Of a stretch of 64,000 bases of DNA, positions 35,614-44,078 are shown one piece after another; position 1 is the stretch's first letter, and every line of letters starts with the position of its first letter. The stretch comes from SHYR01 sp036013055. Its GTDB lineage: Bacteria > Chloroflexota > Dehalococcoidia > UBA2979. The stretch is from NCBI GenBank assembly GCA_036013055.1, contig DASCQM010000012.1, positions 203,630 to 267,629 of the forward strand. The letters are read 5' to 3'. Under the pieces are notes generated by a model. It saw nothing but the letters and a program-made list of their open reading frames with translations. It did not search any database and had not been told where the DNA came from. The translations under genes and the position numbers were made by a program.

Positions 35614-36927
35614 TCAGGACGTCGGCGCTGGGGCGTCCGCGCCCTGCTCGACGTTCTGCTCGACGCCCGCATCACTGCTCTGCTCGGACGGCGTCAGTGC
35701 GTCGGCGCGGGCGTCGATGCGGCGGGCGTACGTCACCGCGATCACGACCAGCACCGTAGAGATCGCGCCGAGGCCGATCAACGTCGGCCGCAGCCCGAAG
35801 GCGTCGGCGGCCAGACCGGCGGGGTAGCCGACGAGTCCGTTCAGCGCAAAGCCGAACATCAGCACGGATTGCACGCGCCCGTAGAACTCGCCGTGGCTGT
35901 AGCGCATGGCGAGCGACTGATTGAGCGAGATGAAGCCGGTCTCGGCGGCACCGACCGCGATCCCAACCACTGCTGCGACGGCGAAGATCGGTGAGGCGGC
36001 GAACGCGATCAGGATTGGCCCGAAGATGAACGCCGCGAAGATGTGCGCCGACCATGCCGATTCGCGATCCGCGATCCGCGCAACGACCACCGACGCCCCG
36101 AACGCACCGACAGCGATCGCCGTCGTCATCAGTCCGAGGGCGACCGAACCGCCATCGAAGAGGTCCTTCACCACTGCTGGCGTGAGTACGAAGTAGCTGA
36201 AGGCGGTCAGTTCCACGCTGTAGGCGATCAGCACGAGCGTGCGCAGCGCCGGACGACTTCGAACGTAGCCAACACCCTCGGCGATGCTGCGCCACGGGGA
36301 GAGCTGATGTTCCACCGGTGCCCTGGCGCGCAGCACGGGGACCCGCGCCATCACCAGCGCGGCGGCGGCGTAACCCACGCTCTGCAGCGCGTAGGAGCCG
36401 CCGAGCCCGACAGAATCGATCGCGATCAGCGCCCCGGCGAGCGTCGGCGCGATGATGCGTACGGCGTTGAACGAGACCTGCTGCAGCGCGACCGCGTTGC
36501 CGAGGTCCTCCTCTTCGACGAGATCGCCGATCAGCGCCTGCCGCGCCGGGATGCCGAGAGCGACGCCCGCACCCTCTGCGACTGCGGCGACGAAGATCAT
36601 CCAGAACTCGACGGCATCGGCGATCACGAGCGCGGCGATCACGGTGTTCGTGACCACGAACGACCACTGCGAGATCACGACGATCAGCTTGCGCGGGTAG
36701 CGATCCGCGACGACACCGCCGATCGGCCCGAGCAGCAGCATCGGCAGCCCGAATCCGAGGAAGATCGCGCCGAGCGCGGCGGCGGAGTCGGTCAGTTCGA
36801 AGGTGAGGAATCCGCGCGAGACGATCGCCATCCAGAGCGCGCCGAAGTTCAGCAGCACGGCGATCGAGAACGTGCGATACGCGGGAATGCGCAGCGAGGC
36901 AAAGGTCTCTCGGAACCACGTCGACAC
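35614..36927 (-). CDS. MFS transporter (MFS_3/EntS-like)
   Basis: 437 residues with about twelve membrane segments. FRETFASLRIPAYRTFSIAV and GPIGGVVADRYPRKLIVVIS (loop 2-3 motif) are typical of the EntS/MFS_3 exporters. VVGIAVGAAETGFISLNQSL sits in the second half, and the C-terminal tail is acidic and polar (SDAGVEQNVEQGADAPAP). GTG start at 36927. The substrate is unknown; it is flanked by a hydrolase and a peptidase on the same strand. Confidence 0.9.
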   Translation of the reverse strand: MSTWFRETFASLRIPAYRTFSIAVLLNFGALWMAIVSRGFLTFELTDSAAALGAIFLGFGLPMLLLGPIGGVVADRYPRKLIVVISQWSFVVTNTVIAALVIADAVEFWMIFVAAVAEGAGVALGIPARQALIGDLVEEEDLGNAVALQQVSFNAVRIIAPTLAGALIAIDSVGLGGSYALQSVGYAAAALVMARVPVLRARAPVEHQLSPWRSIAEGVGYVRSRPALRTLVLIAYSVELTAFSYFVLTPAVVKDLFDGGSVALGLMTTAIAVGAFGASVVVARIADRESAWSAHIFAAFIFGPILIAFAASPIFAVAAVVGIAVGAAETGFISLNQSLAMRYSHGEFYGRVQSVLMFGFALNGLVGYPAGLAADAFGLRPTLIGLGAISTVLVVIAVTYARRIDARADALTPSEQSSDAGVEQNVEQGADAPAPTS

Positions 36928-37014
36928 AGGCGCGTCCTACTGCTTCATGTGCGGGCAAAGAGATCCAGCGTACCCCGCCGCCGGGCGATTCGAATCAGGG
37001 TTGAGGAGATGCCT

Positions 37015-38181
37015 CTAGCTGCGCACCCGTCGCCGCTTCACGTCGGCGCGCGGGAGCCGTGCGGCCGCCGCGATCGCACGTCCGACGTACGGCACGCCAC
37101 GACGGAACGGCGCGGTGCGGATCCACTCGCGCTCCGCGTGCGCCTCACCACCCTGCGTCACGCCGATGCAGGTGGCGGGGTAGCCCGCGGCCATCGGCGC
37201 GTTCGCGTCGGTGCTGCCAACGCCGAGGCTCACGGCGGGCAGCTTGAGGCCGCGCCGCGCGTCGAGCATCGTGCGGATCAGCGGGTGCGATGGCGTCATC
37301 TGCGCGGCCGGGCGCAGTCCGATGCGCTTCAGCTTCAGTTGCCCGTCTCCCGCCAATGCGGCGCGCATCGCGCTCTTCGCCGCGACGTGGAGCGCCTCAA
37401 GCGCCTTCGGATCCTCGGAGCGCATGTCCAGCTCGAACATCGCGTCGGGCGCGACAGTGTTCACGCTGCGTCCGCCGCTGATCACGCCGACATTCATCGT
37501 CGTCTTCGGTTCAATGCCGATCGCCGGCATGATCGGCTCCAGCGCCGTGATCGCCCTCGCCAGCAGCGCGATCGCGTTCGGTCGGCCGTAGGCACCCCAC
37601 GAGTGCCCGCCCTCGGTCTCCACGCTCACGGCGTAGCGGATCGAGCCGACGCCGCCGATCTGCACGCGGGCGAGGCCGTGCGCCTCGATCGCGATCATGC
37701 AGTCGAAGTTTCGCGCGTAGTCCTTCACCAGCCGCCGGATCCCGCGCAGGTCGCCTTTGCCCTCCTCGCCGACGTTCGCCGCAAAGAGCACATCGCCGAG
37801 GCCACGCGGCGACGTCGACTGCATCGCCTGCGCGACGCCGAGCAGCGCCGCGACGCCCGCGCTGTTGTCGCCAACACCGCGCCCGCGCAGCGTGCCACCC
37901 TCGCGGGTGACCGGCGTCGCACGGTCCGGGAAGACGGTGTCGAGGTGCGCGCCGACCAGCACGCGTGCCGCGTCGGCGACGCCGCGCCGGATCGCGACGA
38001 CGTTACCGATGCTGTCGATCGAGAGGTCGTCCCAGCCGCCGATGTCGCTGAAGCGGGAGTGGACGTAGCGCGCGCGCGTCCGCTCGGAGCCGGTCGGTGC
38101 CGGGATCTCGGTGACGCGGATGGTCTCCGCGATCACCTCGGGTACGAGCGCGGTGAGCGTGCGTTCATAGGCTGTTGGCAT
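37015..38181 (-). CDS. M20/M25/M40 family metallopeptidase
   Basis: 388 residues. Zinc-ligand motifs are VLVGAHLDTVFPD (His, with catalytic Asp two residues on), GRGVGDNSAGVAALLG (bridging Asp), LFAANVGEEGKGDLRGIR (Glu pair), MIAIEAHGLARV and the C-terminal TCIGVTQGGEAHAEREWI (His). The bacterial exopeptidase dimerisation domain occupies the middle (GRPNAIALLARAITALEPI). It resembles PepT/ArgE-like amino-acyl hydrolases; the substrate is unknown. GGGAGGA lies ahead of ATG 38181. Confidence 0.92.
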   Translation of the reverse strand: MPTAYERTLTALVPEVIAETIRVTEIPAPTGSERTRARYVHSRFSDIGGWDDLSIDSIGNVVAIRRGVADAARVLVGAHLDTVFPDRATPVTREGGTLRGRGVGDNSAGVAALLGVAQAMQSTSPRGLGDVLFAANVGEEGKGDLRGIRRLVKDYARNFDCMIAIEAHGLARVQIGGVGSIRYAVSVETEGGHSWGAYGRPNAIALLARAITALEPIMPAIGIEPKTTMNVGVISGGRSVNTVAPDAMFELDMRSEDPKALEALHVAAKSAMRAALAGDGQLKLKRIGLRPAAQMTPSHPLIRTMLDARRGLKLPAVSLGVGSTDANAPMAAGYPATCIGVTQGGEAHAEREWIRTAPFRRGVPYVGRAIAAAARLPRADVKRRRVRS

Positions 38182-38248
38182 CGGGTCCTCCCGCCAATAG
38201 GTGGATTCTCGCCGTACGTTACCTCACGTCAGGCCGAAAACGGACAGA

Positions 38249-38279
38249 AAACGGGGCGGCTCGATGAGCCGCCCCGTTT
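38249..38279 (-). terminator. Intrinsic terminator of the SDR/enoyl-CoA hydratase operon
   Basis: A 14-bp GC-rich stem, AAACGGGGCGGCTC with GAGCCGCCCCGTTT, around a GAT loop (38263-38265). On the minus strand it lies 30 nt after the SDR stop and is followed by TTTCTG, a reasonable U-tract. Confidence 0.85.
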
Positions 38280-38308
38280 CAGTCGCTAACTGAGCTTCCG
38301 CTCGCGAA

Positions 38309-39271
38309 CTAGTCCTCCTTCGGAGGAACGTACGGCGCCGGGTTCGTGAGGCCGGAGATCAGGTGCTCCGGTACCACTTCCGCCAGCTCGTCGACCGACC
38401 ACCGCGTCGGGTGCGAGATGCTGCGCGTCACCTGGCGCATCGAGTAGCGCGAGGCCTGCCAGCCTGAACTCCCGATCACCTGGCCGCTGATCGCGCCGCC
38501 GGCTTCGGTGCAGAGCCACGTGACCGTCGGGGCGTTGTTCAGCGGGTCTCTTGGCGTGCCTTCTGGCGTCTGCTGCTGAGCCTGCCGCTGGGCCTCGCCC
38601 TGCGCCGGTCGGTTGGCACCGATGCCCGCCGCCGCCCGCAACTGCGATGCCGCCGGCGGCACGGATGCCGTCATGCGCGTCGCACCACCGGGGTAGATGG
38701 AGTTGGCTGCGATGCCGTACGGCCCGAGTTCTCGCGCGAGTGCACGAGTAAATCCGACCATGCCTTCCTTGGCGGCACTGTAGTTCGCCTGCCCGGAACT
38801 GCCGAGGCCTGAGCCCGACGAGAAGATCAGGATGCGACCGTAGCGCTGCTTCAGCATTGGCTCTACGGCGTGGCGCACGGTGTTGAAGGCACCCTTCAGG
38901 TGCACCGCAAGGACCGCGTCCCACTCCTCTTCAGTCATGTTGAAGACCATGCGGTCTCGCAGAATTCCGGCTACGTGGCAGAGGATGTCCAGACGGCCCC
39001 ACTCGTCGACGGCGGCATTCACCATGCTGGCGCCGCCCTCGAACGTCGAGACATCGCCGTAGTTGGAGATCGCCTGGCCACCGGCCTTGCGAATTTCCTC
39101 GACGACCTCATCGGCAGGCGACTGCTCGCCACCCGAACCATCGAGGTTGCCGCCGAAGTCGGCGACGACGACCTTCGCGCCCTCTTCCGCCAGCATCATT
39201 GCGACGCCGCGGCCAATGCCGCGCCCCGCTCCAGTAACGACCGCTACGCGGCCTTCGAGACGATTACCCAT
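38309..39271 (-). CDS. SDR family oxidoreductase, catalytically complete copy
   Basis: 320 residues. Cofactor motif VVTGAGRGIGRGVAMML, acidic VVVADFGGN, CHVAGILRD (the NNAG equivalent), and the catalytic Ser and Tyr-x3-Lys in FSSGSGLGSSGQANYSAAK. The C-terminus is extended with an Ala/Gln-rich insert (GEAQRQAQQQTPEGTPRD) and a tail (TRWSVDELAEVVPEHL) resembling the SDR part of peroxisomal multifunctional enzyme type 2, which acts on 3-hydroxyacyl-CoA. GAGAGGAG precedes the ATG. It is 14 bp downstream of its paralogue at 39285 and the last gene of an enoyl-CoA hydratase operon. Confidence 0.9.
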   Translation of the reverse strand: MGNRLEGRVAVVTGAGRGIGRGVAMMLAEEGAKVVVADFGGNLDGSGGEQSPADEVVEEIRKAGGQAISNYGDVSTFEGGASMVNAAVDEWGRLDILCHVAGILRDRMVFNMTEEEWDAVLAVHLKGAFNTVRHAVEPMLKQRYGRILIFSSGSGLGSSGQANYSAAKEGMVGFTRALARELGPYGIAANSIYPGGATRMTASVPPAASQLRAAAGIGANRPAQGEAQRQAQQQTPEGTPRDPLNNAPTVTWLCTEAGGAISGQVIGSSGWQASRYSMRQVTRSISHPTRWSVDELAEVVPEHLISGLTNPAPYVPPKED

Positions 39272-39284
39272 CTTCGTCTCCTCT

Positions 39285-40223
39285 CTACCCGGTGACCGGG
39301 CTGGGGATGCCGAACGCAAGAGTGCGCGGCATCTGCTCATCGAGTTCGTCCAGCGTGAAGCGCCGGCCGAAGGTCAGGATCTGTCGGTCGATGCCGGGGT
39401 GTGAGTACACGTAGATGTCCCCACCACGCACGCCGAAGAACTGTCCGTTGACGTCGCCGGCGGCCTCGCTGACGAGGTAGATCGCCAGTGGCGCCACGTT
39501 CTCCGGGTCGTCGGGGTGGCCTTCGCCCTCCCACTGCAGCGTCGGGTCGGGCGCGCCAATGCGTGCGACCTGATCCGCCGAGATGATGCCGGCCGGGGGC
39601 CGCAGCTGCTCGGAGAGCCCGCCGGAGAGGCGGGTGCGTGCCAGCGGCGAGATGCCGTTGGTCGTAACGCCGTAGCGACCCATGTCGCGTGCCGACGTGC
39701 GCGTGAAGCCAACGGTGCCCTCGCCGGCGGCTGCCAGGTTGGAGCTACCGACGGCGCCGAGGCCCGCGTCCGAGACGAAGTTGACGATGCGGCCGTAGCG
39801 CTGCTGGCGCATGGCGATGCCGGCGAACTTCGTGGTCACGAACTGGGACTTCACGTTCATGCGGATGACCGTGTCCCAGTCGTCCTCGGTCATGTCCCAG
39901 ATCGGCACGTCGCGGACGATGCCCGCGCAGTTGATCAGGCCGTCGATCTGCCCGTACTCGTCGAGCGCGGTCTTGACGGTCTCTTCGCCGCCTTCCCACG
40001 TGCTGACATCGCCGTACGTCGCAACGGCCTTACCGCCGGCGGCGACGATCGCCGCTACCGTGTCGTCGGCGTTGGCCTGGCTGCCGCCCGTGCCATCAGG
40101 CTCGCATCCGTTGTCGGTGACGACGACCGACGCTCCTTCAGCCGCAGCCAACAGCGCGACCGCGCGGCCGATGCCGCGTCCCCCGCCTGTCACAGCGACG
40201 GCTCTTCCGTCCAGTGCTCCCAT
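39285..40223 (-). CDS. SDR-fold protein lacking the catalytic Tyr and Lys
   Basis: 312 residues, a paralogue of the next gene. The cofactor motif VAVTGGGRGIGRAVALL is intact, and ATYGDVSTWEGGEETVKTAL parallels the neighbour. At the active site the neighbour has NYSAAKEG, but this protein reads NLAAAGEG, so the general-base Tyr is Leu and the Lys is Gly. The C-terminal part (VYSHPGIDRQILTFGRRFTL) keeps the MFE-2-like extension. Probably a non-catalytic partner subunit, or an enzyme with changed chemistry. 74 bp after the enoyl-CoA hydratase gene. Confidence 0.88.
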   Translation of the reverse strand: MGALDGRAVAVTGGGRGIGRAVALLAAAEGASVVVTDNGCEPDGTGGSQANADDTVAAIVAAGGKAVATYGDVSTWEGGEETVKTALDEYGQIDGLINCAGIVRDVPIWDMTEDDWDTVIRMNVKSQFVTTKFAGIAMRQQRYGRIVNFVSDAGLGAVGSSNLAAAGEGTVGFTRTSARDMGRYGVTTNGISPLARTRLSGGLSEQLRPPAGIISADQVARIGAPDPTLQWEGEGHPDDPENVAPLAIYLVSEAAGDVNGQFFGVRGGDIYVYSHPGIDRQILTFGRRFTLDELDEQMPRTLAFGIPSPVTG

Positions 40224-40297
40224 GCTTACTCCCTATGCTCGCGCCGTCCCAGTCGACGGCGCTGGCGGATTCTACACCCTCGTTCGTAGATTTGAGG

Positions 40298-41137
40298 CTA
40301 GCTGTCGGCCGATTCGATGCCCTCGCGCACCCCTTCCATGTGGTCGCTGTCGTGAAACTTCGGCGCGCGCTTCTCGCGGAACGCCAGCAGCGACTCGCGA
40401 TGTTCGGCGGTCTTGCGCGATGCCGCGAAGTGCTCACCGGAGCGCTTCCATGTCTCGTCCGAGCCGCTGTCCATCAGATCGTTCCACAGCAACGCTTTGA
40501 TCTCGCGCAGCGTCCCCTCGGGGTTCGCCGCGATCTCGTTGCCGAGTTTCACGGCCTCCGGGATCAGGTCGTCCGGCTCGTAGAGCCGGTGCACCAGCCC
40601 GATTTCCAGTGCGTCCTCCGCCGAGTAGATGCGGCCGGTCAGCATCATCTCCTTCGCGCGCTGGAGGCCGACGACGCGCGGCAGCGTCCATGTCGACCCC
40701 AGCTCCGGAGTCAGACCGAGCGCGGCGAAGCGGAACGAGAATCGCGCCTTCGTCGAGGCAAGCGTGATGTCCCACATCAGCGGGCCGGTCACGGCCATGC
40801 CGACGGCGACGCCGTTGACGGCACCGATGATCGGCTTGGCCTGCTTGAGGAAATTCGGGTCAAACGCGTTGCGGCTCGGATCGCGCGGCGCTCGCGCGGT
40901 CGCTGTGCCGCTGAAGGTGCTCTCGAAACCGCCGATGTCGGCCCCGGCGCTGAAGGCGCGCCCGGCACCGGTGATCACCATCGCGCCCACGGTCGGGTCC
41001 TCGTCGGCATCATGCATCGCGTTGGCCAGGTCGGAGGAGAGCCCGGCGCTGAATGCGTTCAGCGCATCCGGTCGATTGAGCCGGATGATGCGGACGCGGT
41101 CTTCCTGCTCCTGTAGGACAAATTCGTAGTCGTTCAT
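40298..41137 (-). CDS. Enoyl-CoA hydratase/isomerase family protein
   Basis: 279 residues of the crotonase superfamily. FSAGADIGGFES is the oxyanion-hole motif, AVNGVAVGMAVTGPLMWD the second oxyanion-hole helix, and LTPELGSTWTLPRVVG carries the conserved catalytic Glu. The other Glu of classical hydratases, after the GG motif, is not present, so isomerase or another crotonase activity is possible. Probably the first gene of an operon with the two SDRs. ATG 41137 gives the normal N-terminus (YEFVLQEQEDRVRIIRLNRP). Confidence 0.9.
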   Translation of the reverse strand: MNDYEFVLQEQEDRVRIIRLNRPDALNAFSAGLSSDLANAMHDADEDPTVGAMVITGAGRAFSAGADIGGFESTFSGTATARAPRDPSRNAFDPNFLKQAKPIIGAVNGVAVGMAVTGPLMWDITLASTKARFSFRFAALGLTPELGSTWTLPRVVGLQRAKEMMLTGRIYSAEDALEIGLVHRLYEPDDLIPEAVKLGNEIAANPEGTLREIKALLWNDLMDSGSDETWKRSGEHFAASRKTAEHRESLLAFREKRAPKFHDSDHMEGVREGIESADS

Positions 41138-41268
41138 CGTTACCCCACTGCTGCGCAGCACGCGGTCGGCTGCGGCGCGAGTATAGATCGATGGTTCGGT
41201 CGCGCGGGTAACCGCGCGAGCGGCGGTCGCGATTGCGACGGCAGGAAGTGTTCTAACCGAGCAGCGTT

Positions 41269-41913
41269 CTAGCCGAGCTTCAGCACGCTGGAGAGCCAGA
41301 CGGCGAGGTCGGTCGCGCTCTCCTGCCCGATCTGATGCTCCATCTCGTACTCGTGGTACTCGAGGTCGATCTCCAGCGCTTCGAGGCGTTCCTTCGACTC
41401 GCGCGCACGGTCGACGTCGATCATCGGATCCTGCGCGCCATGCTGCACGAGCACCGGCAGCCGCGAGAGTTCCTCGCTGGCGGTCAACGACTCGGCGGTC
41501 TCGGCGGAGAGCGTGGTGCTCAGCGCCGCGAGGCCGGAGAAGCGACCCGGGTCGGAGAGCGCCATGCGATAGCCCAGCATGCCGCCCTGGCTGAACCCGA
41601 GCAGCGCGGTGCGCTCCGGATCGATCGGATATCGCTCGCTCGCCTCGTCGATGAAGACACGCAGCTCCGCGATCACCGCGTCGAGTTCCTCCTCGCGCCT
41701 CGGGTCATCGCGTTCAGCGTTGAGCCACGTGAAGCCGTGGAAGCCCTCCTCGATCGTGTACTGGGCCTGCGGGCAGAGCCAGAGCAGATCCTTTGGCAGG
41801 AACTGGCTGAGGCCGATCAGATCGAGCGCGTGCGCGCCGTGCCCGTGGAGCGCGATCAACGTCGGAAACGGGCCGTCGCCCTCGGGCTGGAATGAGGCGT
41901 GGAGAAATTTCAT
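41269..41913 (-). CDS. Phospholipase/carboxylesterase-type alpha/beta hydrolase
   Basis: 214 residues of the YpfH/carboxylesterase group. TLIALHGHGAHALDLIGL, nucleophile LLGFSQGGMLGYRMAL (Ser), acid LVQHGAQDPMIDVDRA and the C-terminal His near YEMEHQIGQ. The substrate is probably a short-chain ester or acyl group. ATG 41913 begins at the conserved FLHASFQPEGDG; a longer frame to 41955 is less likely. A small GC hairpin (41200-41219) lies between this stop and the enoyl-CoA hydratase start and may be a weak terminator. Confidence 0.87.
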   Translation of the reverse strand: MKFLHASFQPEGDGPFPTLIALHGHGAHALDLIGLSQFLPKDLLWLCPQAQYTIEEGFHGFTWLNAERDDPRREEELDAVIAELRVFIDEASERYPIDPERTALLGFSQGGMLGYRMALSDPGRFSGLAALSTTLSAETAESLTASEELSRLPVLVQHGAQDPMIDVDRARESKERLEALEIDLEYHEYEMEHQIGQESATDLAVWLSSVLKLG

Positions 41914-42009
41914 GAAGCTGAGTATAGCGGCGGATTCCCCGAGATCGGCCCACACTTGTTATAGTGCCGTCGCTGCTCGGGCGCAGCCGCCCGGCGGGAA
42001 GGTAAGCGA

Positions 42010-42504
42010 ATGACGACAGACACACCAGAGACTCTGGTCACTCAAGAGATGGAAGACGCCAAGGGGAAATGGGAGAGCGAGACCGTCTCGCCGCCGATCT
42101 CCGAGTCCGACATCCGCAAGTGGGCGATTGCCACCTACTGGCCGGAGAAGCCACCTGAGATCTACTGGAACGACGAGTACGCACAGACGACCCGTTTCGG
42201 TGGCCTGATCGCACCTCAGGACTTCAACCCCTTCGCGTGGCCGATCGAGCGCCAGATCGCGCCGGGGCGCGCGACCCCGCAGGGCGCCGGCGTCGGCACC
42301 CGCGGCATGAACGGCGGCCAGACCGACACCTACGGCGTGCCGATGAAGCCGGGCGACGTGATCACGACCCGCGCCCGCCTCAAGGACTGGAACGAACGGC
42401 AGACCCGGCTAGGGCTTACCCTGTTCCAGGAGCGCGAGGTCGAATGGCGAAATCAAGACAATGAGGTCGTGAAGACGCGCCTCTCCATCGGCATCCGCTA
42501 CTAG
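42010..42504 (+). CDS. FAS1-like/MaoC hotdog dehydratase subunit A
   Basis: 164 residues. The N-terminal MaoC-like hotdog fold has ISESDIRKWAIATYWPEKPP, FGGLIAPQDFNPFAWPIE, VPMKPGDVITTRARLKDW and VEWRNQDNEVVKTRLSIGIR. It is the equivalent of the subunit at 28400 but without the Gly-rich insert and with a shorter loop. The partner at 42522 starts 17 bp downstream with AAGGAAGG before its ATG. A heterodimeric enoyl-CoA hydratase or hydroxyacyl-CoA dehydratase is inferred. Confidence 0.85.
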   Translation: MTTDTPETLVTQEMEDAKGKWESETVSPPISESDIRKWAIATYWPEKPPEIYWNDEYAQTTRFGGLIAPQDFNPFAWPIERQIAPGRATPQGAGVGTRGMNGGQTDTYGVPMKPGDVITTRARLKDWNERQTRLGLTLFQEREVEWRNQDNEVVKTRLSIGIRY

Positions 42505-42521
42505 GCAAGGAAGGAACCACC

Positions 42522-42962
42522 ATGAGCTACAACATTTTCTTTGAGGACATCGAGGTCGGTCAGGAGATCGACACGTGGTCGCGCAAGACGGATTTCATGA
42601 ACTGGAACCGCTTTGCTGCCGTGAACGACGAGTTCGTCTTCATCCACATGGATGATGAGGCGGGCCGCGCGGCACTGAACGAGCAGGGCGCGTTCGGCAT
42701 GGGCAACCTGCGCTACACGTACCTGCTGAACATGCTGCGCGACTGGGCCGGCGACGAGGCGGAGATCCGCGAACTCGGCGTCCAGTACCGCGGCATCAAC
42801 CAGAAGAACGACGTGCTGACCTGCAAGGGCACCGTGACCGAGAAGAAGGTCGAGAACGGCGAGAACCTCGTCTACCTCGACATCAAGGTCGTGAACGAGG
42901 CCGATGACAACACCTGCCCCGGCCACGCCGTTGTGGTGCTGCCGTCGAAGGTGACTGCCTAG
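42522..42962 (+). CDS. MaoC family hotdog dehydratase subunit B
   Basis: 146 residues. FAAVNDEFVFIHMDDEAG carries the Asp and His of the hydratase-2 motif, followed by GAFGMGNLRYTYLLNML, LGVQYRGINQKNDVLTCKG and VYLDIKVVNEADDNTCPGHA. It pairs with the subunit encoded immediately upstream. Compared with the pair at 28.4-29.3 kb the two sets are only distantly similar, so they are probably not recent duplicates. A strong terminator follows. Confidence 0.88.
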   Translation: MSYNIFFEDIEVGQEIDTWSRKTDFMNWNRFAAVNDEFVFIHMDDEAGRAALNEQGAFGMGNLRYTYLLNMLRDWAGDEAEIRELGVQYRGINQKNDVLTCKGTVTEKKVENGENLVYLDIKVVNEADDNTCPGHAVVVLPSKVTA

Positions 42963-43047
42963 CACGAGCACACCAGCACCGGGCCCGCTGGACGGGCCGC
43001 GAAGCTGCCGCGTCGGGTATCGACTCGGTAGCCTCGGCAAGTGACTC

Positions 43048-43084
43048 ACAAGACCCCGGAACTGATTCAGTTCCGGGGTCTTGT
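43048..43084 (+). terminator. Intrinsic terminator after the second hotdog pair
   Basis: An 18-bp near-perfect inverted repeat, with arms 43048-43065 and 43067-43084. The realistic loop is about 5 nt, centred on GATTC. The stem contains AAGACCCCGGAACTGA and ends in a short T-rich stretch (TTGTCT). It lies 85 bp after the hotdog gene stop. Confidence 0.85.
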
Positions 43085-43192
43085 CTATGCCGCTGGATGT
43101 GACGATCGTCCCCGCATCGACAGGGCCTCTCGCACTCGGATTCGGGACTTCTCGGACCTACGATCTCGGTGGCCCAAGGATCGGAGGTTGTG

Positions 43193-43579
43193 ATGATGAT
43201 GCGTTACGAGTGGTTCAGTCTGGATTGGCTCGCGATGATGCTGATGATCTCAGTGCTCTGGTTCCTGACGCTGACCGCATTGCTCCTGATCACACATCGC
43301 TGGACATCGGGAGCCGACGACGAGCAGAAGGAAGCCGGTGACGTGCGCAGTTCGTATCTACACGACGAACTGGATCGTCATCGCCTGGTCGAAATCGTCG
43401 CCGGGATCGACGAGGCGTACAGCGGTCGGCTCGACCGCGATCCTGTCTGCGGTGTTGAGATCTCACGCGACAGCGCTGTTGCCGCCGAGGAGTATCGCGG
43501 CACGATGTACTACTTCTGCGGTGGCGACTGCCTCGAGGCGTTCGTGCGCAATCCCGCGCGCCACGCACTCGCGGCCTAG
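43193..43579 (+). CDS. Membrane-anchored YHS-domain protein, probable copper-handling
   Basis: 128 residues. An N-terminal hydrophobic segment (WLAMMLMISVLWFLTLTALLL) anchors it. A linker (DRHRLVEIVAGIDEAYSGRL) follows, then a C-terminal YHS/TRASH-like metal-binding domain (RDPVCGVEISRDSA, GTMYYFCGGDCLEAFVRNP) with three Cys. YHS domains often bind heavy metals and occur next to copper ATPases. CGGAGG at 43182-43187 fits ATG 43193 or 43196. It lies just upstream of csoR-copA, which supports a role in copper homeostasis. Two possible upstream GTG starts (43169, 43190) are weaker. Confidence 0.82.
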   Translation: MMMRYEWFSLDWLAMMLMISVLWFLTLTALLLITHRWTSGADDEQKEAGDVRSSYLHDELDRHRLVEIVAGIDEAYSGRLDRDPVCGVEISRDSAVAAEEYRGTMYYFCGGDCLEAFVRNPARHALAA

Positions 43580-43710
43580 CGCCCCTCGGCCGCCTGACCG
43601 GCCAACGCCGGGCGGACTGCCATGCGACTCTGACTGAAGAGCGCAGGCAGACTCCGCCCGGCGCATTCGATCTGGCCTCAAGCATCACGATTCCTGCGAC
43701 AGCATGGAGA

Positions 43711-43741
43711 TTCACCCATACCCCCCGGGAGGGGGTATACT
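43711..43741 (+). promoter_or_regulatory. CsoR operator inside the csoR-copA promoter
   Basis: The palindrome ATACCCCC-CGGGA-GGGGGTAT (43718-43738) matches the GC-tract inverted repeat known for CsoR operators. It sits between a -35-like TTCACC (43711-43716) and a good -10, TATACT (43736-43741), with 19-bp spacing. Bound repressor would therefore cover the promoter. The csoR ATG follows at 43767 with GGAG at 43757-43760. Expected regulation: Cu(I) binding by CsoR releases repression of csoR and copA. Confidence 0.85.
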
Positions 43742-43766
43742 GTCGCTACATCGAACGGAGAACACG

Positions 43767-44030
43767 ATGGACATGGACACCCGTGGCGACGTACTGAAGC
43801 GGCTTGCCTACATCGATGGTCACCTCGCCGGCGTGCGCAAGATGATCGAAGAAGAGACCTACTGTGTGGACGTGCTGAAGCAGACATACGCGATTCGCCG
43901 CGCGATCGAGAAGGTCGAATCGAAGATGCTGGCCGGCCACCTGCACCATTGCGTCGTCGAAGGCATCGAGTCCGGTGAGAGCGGCGTGCTCGACGAACTC
44001 GTCGAGCTGTACGAGCTGGCGAACAAGTAG
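43767..44030 (+). CDS. csoR: Copper-sensing transcriptional repressor CsoR
   Basis: 87 residues of the DUF156/CsoR family. The Cu(I) ligands are Cys33 (ETYCVDVL), His58 and Cys62 (AGHLHHCV), with the same 25- and 4-residue spacing as mycobacterial CsoR. The start ATG 43767 is chosen because it follows GGAG and lies after the promoter; an upstream ATG at 43704 would place the operator inside the gene. It heads the copA transcription unit, whose gene starts 48 bp after its stop. Confidence 0.93.
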   Translation: MDMDTRGDVLKRLAYIDGHLAGVRKMIEEETYCVDVLKQTYAIRRAIEKVESKMLAGHLHHCVVEGIESGESGVLDELVELYELANK

Positions 44031-44078
44031 CGGCGGCACCGGTGGCGACCCCCAGAAGACCAGTGCACAGGACAACGG

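Noticed and set aside
36043..38289. A 748-codon plus-strand open frame
   Set aside because: Antisense to an MFS gene and an M20 peptidase with complete motifs; composition dominated by Arg, Asp and His, no domain.
41200..41219. GC hairpin TCGCGCGG/CCGCGCGA and a nearby 13-bp direct repeat around 41250-41278
   Set aside because: Short, no U-tract, and the repeat simply spans the end of the esterase gene; too weak to list as separate features.
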